Of a DNA stretch of 64,000 nt, positions 58,528-64,000 are shown one piece after another (position 1 is the stretch's first letter; each line of letters starts with the position of its first letter). A program made the position numbers and the translations under genes. Under the pieces are notes generated by a model that had not been told where the DNA came from, did not search any database, and saw only the letters and a program-made list of their open reading frames with translations. The DNA lies in assembly GCA_900767465.1 (NCBI GenBank), contig CAAGAW010000028.1:62001-126000 (forward strand). The letters run 5' to 3'. This DNA is from Clostridia bacterium (GTDB lineage: Bacteria; Bacillota; Clostridia; Christensenellales; Pumilibacteraceae).

Positions 58528-58557
58528 GTTGACAAATTGTTCAACCGTTGCTATAAT
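58528..58557 (+). promoter_or_regulatory. arsR-cadA promoter with overlapping ArsR-type operator
   Basis: TTGACA (58529-58534), 17-bp spacer, TATAAT (58552-58557). An imperfect palindrome GTTGACAAATTGTTCAAC (58528-58545) covers the -35 box; 7 of 9 positions are symmetric. A related sequence (TTGTTCAATCAATCAACAA, about 58944-58962) lies between arsR and the HMA gene. Confidence 0.7.
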
Positions 58558-58580
58558 AGTGGCGTAAAGAGGTTGAAAGA

Positions 58581-58898
58581 GTGGATTTAACGGAAATCAA
58601 ATCAAAAATTCCGCAATCGGACGTAATCGACGACGTTTCGGAACTGTTCAAAGTTCTCGGCGATCCGACCCGCACGAAAATTTTGTTCGTTCTCGAGTGC
58701 GGCGAGCTTTGCGTAAGCGATATTTGCGAGTGCGTCGATATGACGAAATACGCCGTATCGCACCAACTCCGAATCCTTAAAGCGTCCAAACTCGTGAAAA
58801 GCCGTCGCGAGGGAAGAGAAATCATCTACTCGCTCGACGACGATCACGTTTCGCAGATATTCGACTGCGCTATGGTACACGTCACCGAGGAAGATTAA
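58581..58898 (+). CDS. ArsR/SmtB family metal-responsive repressor
   Basis: A 105-residue winged-helix repressor. ELFKVLGDPTRTKILFVLEC is the ArsR hallmark, followed by GELCVSDICECVDMTKYAVS, with the ELCVxD metal motif of the alpha-3N site of CadC, and the recognition helix SHQLRILKASKLVKSRREGR. Three cysteines (in ELCV, DICE and EC) could bind Cd, Pb, Zn or arsenite. It starts at a GTG (58581) after AGAGGT. It heads an operon with an HMA domain gene and a P-type ATPase, and a palindrome over its own -35 box suggests autorepression lifted by metal. Confidence 0.92.
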   Translation: MDLTEIKSKIPQSDVIDDVSELFKVLGDPTRTKILFVLECGELCVSDICECVDMTKYAVSHQLRILKASKLVKSRREGREIIYSLDDDHVSQIFDCAMVHVTEED

Positions 58899-58983
58899 AA
58901 TCTGCGGGCGTGTGCCGAAAATTTTGCTCAACAGTTAAATCATTGTTCAATCAATCAACAATTCAATTGCAGAGGTGTTCGTT

Positions 58984-59199
58984 ATGAAAAAGAGTTTCAA
59001 AATCGAAGTCGATTGTCCCGTTTGCGCGTGCAAGATCGAGGACGCGGCGAAGAAAGTCGACGGAGTAGAAGAATGTTCCGTAAACTATATTATGCAGAGA
59101 ATGGTCGTTACGGCAGCCGACGATAATTTTGACGCGGTTATGAAAAAAATCGTCAAAGCGGCTAAGAAAATCGAACCCGACTTTGAGATCGAATTATAA
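58984..59199 (+). CDS. stand-alone heavy-metal-associated (HMA) domain protein
   Basis: A 71-residue ferredoxin-like HMA domain. The metal site is VDCPVCACKIEDAAK (CPxC with a further Cys). VDGVEECSVNYIMQRMVV and a C-terminal FDAVMKKIVKAAKKIEPD complete the fold. In most CadA or ZntA ATPases this domain is fused to the N terminus of the pump. Here it is a separate gene with its own AGAGGTG ribosome site, 24 bp before an ATPase that lacks it. It would act in the cytosol as a metallochaperone or a detached N-terminal domain. Confidence 0.92.
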   Translation: MKKSFKIEVDCPVCACKIEDAAKKVDGVEECSVNYIMQRMVVTAADDNFDAVMKKIVKAAKKIEPDFEIEL

Positions 59200-59223
59200 T
59201 TCGCGCCTGCTTCGGAGGTTGTT

Positions 59224-61134
59224 ATGACTAAAAAACAGAAAAAGAACCTGATCCGTATTTGCATATGCCTTGCGGCGTTTGCGGCGGCGTTTATCGTCGA
59301 TAAAATCATTGACCTCGGCTCGGTGATCGGCAACGAAAAATGGGCGTGGGTATTGCCCGTATGCGTGTACCTCGTCGTTTTTCTCGCGATCGGTTACGAC
59401 GTCCTGTTCAAAGCCGTCCGCAATATATTCGGCGGTCAACTTCTCGACGAAAACTTTCTGATGTGTATAGCCTCGGTCGGTGCGTTCGCTACCGGCGAGT
59501 ACCCCGAAGCCGTTGCCGTAATCCTGTTCTATCAGGTCGGCGAATGGTTCCAGAACTACGCGCTGGGCAAGTCCCGCAAGTCGATCGCGTCGCTTATGAA
59601 TATGCGCCCCGATTATGCGAATCGTTTGCTTGACGACGGAAGCGCCGAAACGGTGGATCCGACCGAAATCAACGTCGGAGATCTTATCGTCGTCAATCCG
59701 GGCGAACGCGTGCCGCTTGACGGCGTGGTAATAACCGGAACGTCCGCGCTCGACACGAAAGCGCTTACCGGCGAGTCCGCGCCTTACGAGGTTCAGGAAG
59801 GTTCGCCCGTAGTTTCGGGTTCGGTTAATATGACGGCAAAACTCGTCGTTCGCGCCGAAAAAGCGTTCCACGACTCGACTGTTTCCAAAATTCTCGAACT
59901 TGTCGAAAACGCGTCCGAGCAGAAGTCGAGATCGGAAAACTTCATTACCCGTTTCGCACATTGGTATACGCCCGTTGTCGTCGGCGGAGCGGCGATTCTT
60001 GCGATCGTTCCGTCGCTTATCACCGGCAACTGGGTAGAGTGGATCCGGCGTGCGCTTAACTTCCTCGTCGTTTCCTGTCCGTGCGCGCTCGTTATTTCCG
60101 TTCCGCTGTCGTTCTTCTCGGGTATCGGCGCGGCTTCCCGCAAGGGTATCCTCGTAAAAGGCTCGGCGTATCTCGAAAAATTCAATTCCGCCAACGTGTT
60201 CGTATTCGATAAAACGGGTACGCTCACCAAAGGCAATTTCGCAATCGTGGACGTTGCCCCCGCCGACAGCCGCGACGAAATTCTCGGACTCGCAGCCGAG
60301 GCGGAACAAGGCTCTTCGCATCCGATCGCCGTTTCGATTACCGAAGAGTACGGTAAACCCGTTCTTTCCCATCCGCAAATCGAAAACGTGGCGGGTAAAG
60401 GCGTGGTTGCGACGGGCGAACGCACCGTACTTTGCGGCAATACAAAACTTATGGAAGCGTACGGAATCGACTACGATAAACCCGCAGCGATCGGCACGGT
60501 GGTTTACGTGGCTTGCGACGGAAAATTCGTCGGCTCGATCGTGATAGCCGATGAGGTTAAGCCCGAAGCCGCGGAGACAATCAAAAACCTTAAAGCGATC
60601 GGAGCAAAAACCGTTATGCTTACCGGAGACAACGAAATCATCGCTTCGTCCGTAGCCGAAAAACTCGGAATCGACGAAGTCCACGCATCTCTTCTTCCGC
60701 AAAACAAGGTCGAAAAACTCGACGATATAATCGCGCGGAAAAACAGCGGGGACGTTGTGTGTTTCGTCGGCGACGGAATCAACGACGCACCGGTTCTTAT
60801 GCGTTCGGACGTCGGTATTTCGATGGGCGGAGTGGGAAGCGACGCGGCAATCGAGGCAAGCGACGTGGTCCTTATGCACGACAATCTTACCGCGATTTGC
60901 GACGCAAAGAAAATCGCCCGCAGGACGATCGGCGTCGTGTATCAGAATATAATCTTCGCACTTGCCGTCAAGGCGATTATTCTCGTTCTTTCTGTCTTCG
61001 GACTTGCAAGTATGTGGCTTGCGATTTTTGCCGACGTCGGCGTTATGATCCTCTGTATTCTTAACGCAATGCGCGTAAATTTTGAGAAAAAAGAGAAGAG
61101 CGCAGTGACTCCGACAAGTGTGCAAAAACAATAA
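59224..61134 (+). CDS. cadA: cadmium/zinc/lead-translocating P1B-type ATPase
   Basis: A 636-residue heavy-metal exporting ATPase. Six to eight membrane helices are visible. The translocation motif is NFLVVSCPCALVISVPLSFF (CPC), with the A-domain ALTGESAPY, phosphorylation motif VFDKTGTLTKG, ATP-site SSHPIA, and hinge GDGINDAPVLMRSDVGISMG. Length is shorter than classical CadA because the N-terminal HMA domain is absent; it is encoded just upstream. The CPC motif and the neighbouring ArsR with a CadC-like site point to Cd/Zn/Pb rather than Cu. Expected location is the cytoplasmic membrane. GGAGG lies 6 nt before the ATG. Confidence 0.93.
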   Translation: MTKKQKKNLIRICICLAAFAAAFIVDKIIDLGSVIGNEKWAWVLPVCVYLVVFLAIGYDVLFKAVRNIFGGQLLDENFLMCIASVGAFATGEYPEAVAVILFYQVGEWFQNYALGKSRKSIASLMNMRPDYANRLLDDGSAETVDPTEINVGDLIVVNPGERVPLDGVVITGTSALDTKALTGESAPYEVQEGSPVVSGSVNMTAKLVVRAEKAFHDSTVSKILELVENASEQKSRSENFITRFAHWYTPVVVGGAAILAIVPSLITGNWVEWIRRALNFLVVSCPCALVISVPLSFFSGIGAASRKGILVKGSAYLEKFNSANVFVFDKTGTLTKGNFAIVDVAPADSRDEILGLAAEAEQGSSHPIAVSITEEYGKPVLSHPQIENVAGKGVVATGERTVLCGNTKLMEAYGIDYDKPAAIGTVVYVACDGKFVGSIVIADEVKPEAAETIKNLKAIGAKTVMLTGDNEIIASSVAEKLGIDEVHASLLPQNKVEKLDDIIARKNSGDVVCFVGDGINDAPVLMRSDVGISMGGVGSDAAIEASDVVLMHDNLTAICDAKKIARRTIGVVYQNIIFALAVKAIILVLSVFGLASMWLAIFADVGVMILCILNAMRVNFEKKEKSAVTPTSVQKQ

Positions 61135-61142
61135 AACAACAA

Positions 61143-61184
61143 GACGAAAGCAACGACGTTTGTGGCAAAACGTCGTCGTTTCGT
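61143..61184 (+). terminator. hairpin after cadA, likely terminator
   Basis: ACGACGTTT (about 61154) and AAACGTCGT form a stem with a short GTGGCA loop, extended by CGAAA/TTTCG. The T-run after it is weak. Confidence 0.45.
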
Positions 61185-61203
61185 ATATACGTATATTAGT
61201 TTT

Positions 61204-61914
61204 TTATTCGCCGTAAGGTGCGCGCGTGATTTCCGCCGAAAACCGCGGCTTGCCGTCCGCGAATCCAGTATAGATTCCGTCCGCACCGCAGACGGTTATC
61301 GTTTCGCCGTCGCGAACTTCCTCGACGTAGTTTATCAAAACCGAACGAGCGGGGAGCGACGGATCCGGCTCTGCGTCGAAAATCATATCGAGGTAGCGCA
61401 CGTTGTTTACGTGGCGATTATGATCGAGATCGGCGCGCTTTACGTCGTAACGGCAAAGTTCGGGCGACGAAACCGCGGGAACTTTTCGTATCCGCTCGTT
61501 CGGGTACGCGTATTCGTCTGAAAATTCGCCGTCGAAATCGAAATCGGTTCGTGCGACTCTTCGCGTCGTAAAGTCGATAAGCACCCATTGGCTCGTGCCT
61601 TTGATCACGGTTTTTCCGTTTTTGTCGATAACGTAATAGTCACGGGTATATTCGATAAGTTTTTTTGCGTGAGGCACGGTCTTTACCGTAACTTTTTCCG
61701 AAGCGCGCAACGGCGCGAAAACCTCGAATCTGATTTTCGTCACCACCCACGCGAGATTGCGGGCAAGCATATCGGCAAATCCTCCGCCGTTCTGCGTAAC
61801 GTGTTCCGAAGCGACGGTCTGAAACAAGTCGAGAACCGCGCTCGCTTTAAGGTTGTCGAAACAATCGAAATCGGACTCTCGCAGAGTAAATTCTTTTTCG
61901 TGAACGAGCAGCAT
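61204..61914 (-). CDS. acyl-ACP thioesterase (FatA/TE family)
   Basis: A 236-residue double-hotdog acyl-ACP thioesterase (PF01643 type), which releases fatty acids from ACP. The first hotdog runs EKEFTLRESDFDCFDNLKAS, with the LAWVVTKIRFEVF strand and SQWVLIDFTTRRVAR. The second has VKRADLDHNRHVNNVRYLDM, holding the conserved Asn and His of the catalytic region. Length matches the bacterial forms, many of which come from gut Clostridia. The ATG at 61914 follows AAGGAG, and TTGCCT-17-TATAAT lies upstream. It stands alone between cadA and an SDR gene. Confidence 0.9.
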   Translation of the reverse strand: MLLVHEKEFTLRESDFDCFDNLKASAVLDLFQTVASEHVTQNGGGFADMLARNLAWVVTKIRFEVFAPLRASEKVTVKTVPHAKKLIEYTRDYYVIDKNGKTVIKGTSQWVLIDFTTRRVARTDFDFDGEFSDEYAYPNERIRKVPAVSSPELCRYDVKRADLDHNRHVNNVRYLDMIFDAEPDPSLPARSVLINYVEEVRDGETITVCGADGIYTGFADGKPRFSAEITRAPYGE

Positions 61915-61935
61915 AAAAAATCTCCTTTCGTCGCG

Positions 61936-61964
61936 ATTATATCACTTTCCGCATCAAAAGGCAA
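61936..61964 (-). promoter_or_regulatory. sigma-A promoter of the thioesterase gene
   Basis: Minus strand TTGCCT (61964-61959), 17-bp spacer, TATAAT (61941-61936), 22 bp before the ATG. Confidence 0.65.
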
Positions 61965-62004
61965 GAGCTTTTCGATCGTTTCGTCGCATACGCCTTCATT
62001 TTGA

Positions 62005-62033
62005 TTGTAAAATCGTCGTAAAGAGGATATAAT
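62005..62033 (+). promoter_or_regulatory. probable promoter of the SDR gene
   Basis: TATAAT (62028-62033) with TTGTAA (62005-62010) at a 17-bp spacing; the -35 match is weak. It lies about 60 bp before the ATG. Confidence 0.5.
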
Positions 62034-62092
62034 ATAAACAAATGCGCGGCGGTTGAAAATTTTTGCCGCGAGTCGAAACCGGAGGAAAAAAT

Positions 62093-62863
62093 ATGAAAAT
62101 CGCCGTAATTACGGGTGCGTCGAGCGGACTGGGCAAAGAGTTCGCAAAGCAGATCGAAGCGTTGAAATCCTGCGACGAACTCTGGCTCGTTGCAAGACGG
62201 GAAGAGCGGCTCAACGCGCTTGCGGACGCGCTGATGACGAAATGCCGGATTTTCCCGTTCGACCTTACCGACCCGAAAAACGCGGACGATCTTGCCGCGG
62301 CGGTAAAGATGTCGGGCGCGACGGTAGAGTTTCTGGTAAACGCCGCAGGATTCGGTAAATTCGGAGATTATTCGGAGGTAAGCCGAGCCGACGCGCGCGG
62401 TATGATCGACCTTAACGCCCGCGCGCTTGCGGACGTAACCGCGGCGATGATCCCGTTTATGAAGCGCGGTTCGCATATTATCGAAATAGCGTCGATTTCG
62501 GCGTATCTTCCGCTCGAAAATCTGTCCGTTTACGCCGCGACAAAAGCGTTCGTACTCAGTTATTCGTACGCGCTTCGTGCCGAACTCAAAAAGACGGGGA
62601 TCACGGTAACCGCCGTCGCGCCGGGGTGGATTGATACCGAGTTTGCGGCGGTGGCGCATAACGGCGAGGGAGTTAACGGTCCCCGCGACCTGAAACCGAT
62701 CACTACGCCCGACAAAGTCGTCGGAAAAGCGATCCGTGCGGCAATGAAAAACAAACCCGTTTCGATACCGGGCGTGACGTGGAAATGTATGCACGTTATA
62801 AGCAAAATTCTGCCGCGCAGAGCGGGTATGGCTTTCTGGCACGCGCTCCAAAAGCGCAAATAA
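62093..62863 (+). CDS. short-chain dehydrogenase/reductase (DltE/YqjQ-like)
   Basis: A 256-residue SDR. The cofactor loop is IAVITGASSGLGKEFAKQIE, LVNAAGFGKFGDY replaces NNAG-type text, and the catalytic Ser/Tyr/Lys are in IEIASISAYLPLENLSVYAA-TKAFV. VTAVAPGWIDTEF follows. A C-terminal tail (PGVTWKCMHVISKILPRRAG and on) is hydrophobic and basic and may touch the membrane, as in lipid-acting SDRs. The ATG at 62093 has GGAGG 7 nt upstream; an earlier in-frame ATG overlaps the leader and lacks a site. Substrate unknown. Confidence 0.85.
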   Translation: MKIAVITGASSGLGKEFAKQIEALKSCDELWLVARREERLNALADALMTKCRIFPFDLTDPKNADDLAAAVKMSGATVEFLVNAAGFGKFGDYSEVSRADARGMIDLNARALADVTAAMIPFMKRGSHIIEIASISAYLPLENLSVYAATKAFVLSYSYALRAELKKTGITVTAVAPGWIDTEFAAVAHNGEGVNGPRDLKPITTPDKVVGKAIRAAMKNKPVSIPGVTWKCMHVISKILPRRAGMAFWHALQKRK

Positions 62864-62939
62864 TGTCGAAAACGGTCGAATTGCAGGCATATTTTATCAA
62901 AAAACAAAGAAAAGCGACGACCGCAACCCGCCCGAACGC

Positions 62940-62968
62940 TTTACATATTCTGCGTAAAAGTGTATAAT
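62940..62968 (+). promoter_or_regulatory. sigma-A promoter of nadE
   Basis: TTTACA (62940-62945), 17-bp spacer, TATAAT (62963-62968), 18 bp before the ATG. Confidence 0.7.
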
Positions 62969-62986
62969 AAACACAGAGGTTTACTT

Positions 62987-64000
62987 ATGAAGGACGGTTT
63001 TGTAAAAGTAGCCGCAATCACTCCCGAAATCAGGGTCGCCGATTGCGCGTTCAACGCAAATCGGGCGATAGAAAAAATACGCGTCGCGCAAAGCGTGGGC
63101 GCGCGTCTCGTCGTGCTTCCCGAACTTTGCCTTACCGGGTACACCGCGGGCGATCTTTTCTGGTCGGGAACGCTTCTTTCCGGTGCGCTCGACGGACTTG
63201 AAACGGTCCTGAAAGAAACGGAAAACTACGACGCGTTGATTTTCATCGGACTTCCTCTCGCCGTAAAAGGCAGAGTTTATAACTGTGCCGCCGCGCTTCA
63301 TCGAGGCGAGATACTCGGAATCGTTCCGAAATCCAACCTTCCGGAATACCACGAATTTTACGAAAAACGTCAGTTTACGCCGGCACCCGATTGCGGCGAC
63401 GATATAAAAATACTCGGCAGATCCGTTCCGTTCGGCACCGATATGATTTTCCGCGCCGCGGATATGCCGAATTTTTCGGTCGCCGTCGAAATATGCGAGG
63501 ATCTTTGGGGTGCCGTACAGCCGTCGCAACGTCACGCGCTTGCCGGCGCAAACGTTATAGTCAATCTTTCCGCGAGTAACGAAACGGTCGGAAAAGCCGA
63601 ATACCGCCGCGCGCTCGTAACGGGGCAAAGCGGCAGACTTATCGCGGCTTACGCGTACGCGGACGCGGGCGAGGGCGAGTCCACCACGGACGTTGTGTTT
63701 GCCGCGCATAACCTTATTGCCGAAAACGGCAGACTTCTTGCCGAAAGCGAACCGTTCGGAAACGGAATCGCGATAAGCGAAGTCGACGTTGATTTCCTCG
63801 CGCGCGAGCGAAGCGTTATCGGCGGCGAAACCGTTTGCGATCATCTCGAAATCGAATTCGATACCGAAATTACCGACACCGTACTTACACGCGAGTTTGC
63901 GGCTCGTCCGTTCGTGCCCGAAGGCGACGAACTCAACCGTCGCGCGTCGCTCATACTCGATATTCAGGCTAACGCGCTCAAAAAACGTATCGCGCATACG
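62987..64000 (+). CDS. nadE: glutamine-dependent NAD+ synthetase, N-terminal part (cut by window edge)
   Basis: The first 338 residues of a two-domain NAD+ synthetase, which amidates nicotinic acid adenine dinucleotide using ammonia from glutamine. The nitrilase-type glutaminase domain is visible: VVLPELCLTGYTAGDLFW (catalytic Glu), the Lys in LGIVPKSNLPEYHEFYEKRQ, and VAVEICEDLWGAVQPSQRHA (catalytic Cys). The C-terminal synthetase domain begins only at the window edge (LILDIQANALKKRI). Full-length enzymes are about 640 residues. The ATG at 62987 has AGAGGT 8 nt upstream and a promoter just before that. The call is firm for the visible part. Confidence 0.93.
   Translation, partial: MKDGFVKVAAITPEIRVADCAFNANRAIEKIRVAQSVGARLVVLPELCLTGYTAGDLFWSGTLLSGALDGLETVLKETENYDALIFIGLPLAVKGRVYNCAAALHRGEILGIVPKSNLPEYHEFYEKRQFTPAPDCGDDIKILGRSVPFGTDMIFRAADMPNFSVAVEICEDLWGAVQPSQRHALAGANVIVNLSASNETVGKAEYRRALVTGQSGRLIAAYAYADAGEGESTTDVVFAAHNLIAENGRLLAESEPFGNGIAISEVDVDFLARERSVIGGETVCDHLEIEFDTEITDTVLTREFAARPFVPEGDELNRRASLILDIQANALKKRIAHT

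Noticed and set aside
59194..61131. A 645-codon open frame on the minus strand over cadA
   Set aside because: The cadA protein has every P-type ATPase motif; the antisense product has none and would read through the cadA ribosome site.

Overview
The window looks like a chromosome segment of an anaerobic, probably spore-forming Bacillota of the class Clostridia, perhaps a gut lineage. This rests on pyruvate:ferredoxin oxidoreductase, CotF-like coat proteins, the glgC/glgD pair, type III glutamine synthetase, the L21-Prp-L27 operon with a cleavable L27 extension, and AGGAGG-type ribosome sites. No rRNA, phage, transposase or CRISPR array is visible. Coding is dense, and most promoters are sigma-A type with 17-bp spacers.

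Layout. 1-4.7 kb (minus strand): nifJ (cut by the edge), argD and a two-gene coat operon, separated by repeat-rich DNA. 4.8-13.6 kb (plus): recX-acpS-nnr, a MazEF-type toxin-antitoxin pair, then phosphatase-tilS-hpt-trmN6-rsmI and dnaA. 14-16.2 kb (minus): glnN. 16.6-29.6 kb: a glycogen locus (glgB-glgC-glgD-glgA-glgP-GH13) followed by a GH36 alpha-galactosidase. 29.6-34 kb: rplU-prp-rpmA, ogg, a membrane protein and guaB. 34.3-35.5 kb (minus): tRNA-Leu and panE. 36-45.2 kb: an oligopeptide ABC transporter with large insertions in several subunits. 45.5-51.4 kb: an L-cysteine desulfidase/serine dehydratase-family gene, then an ECF sigma factor with two paralogous RsgI-like/PepSY surface proteins. 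51.6-53 kb: pgk. 53.2-57.8 kb: an AT-richer catabolic cluster with a divergent AraC regulator. 58-61.1 kb: an ArsR-HMA-CadA metal-efflux operon. 61.2-64 kb: an acyl-ACP thioesterase, an SDR and nadE (cut by the edge).

How the genes work together. The glg genes encode glycogen synthesis (GlgC/D/A/B) and breakdown (GlgP, GH13) as one translationally coupled block, with pgk and nifJ nearby for glycolysis and fermentation. Opp imports peptides. The sigma-RsgI-PepSY cluster looks like an envelope-sensing circuit. hpt and guaB serve purine salvage and GMP synthesis.

The most interesting items are non-coding. (1) Two copies of a roughly 260-300 bp structured element lie directly after dnaA and guaB; each has two hairpins with the same tip motif, and stem sequences that differ while pairing is kept. 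(2) Candidate RNA switches mask the ribosome sites of dnaA and the cysteine desulfidase gene. (3) recX and the phosphatase operon appear to make leaderless mRNAs. Among proteins, the alternating seven-repeat PepSY lipoprotein and the inflated Opp ATPases stand out. All calls come from reading the sequence; no database search or folding program was run.
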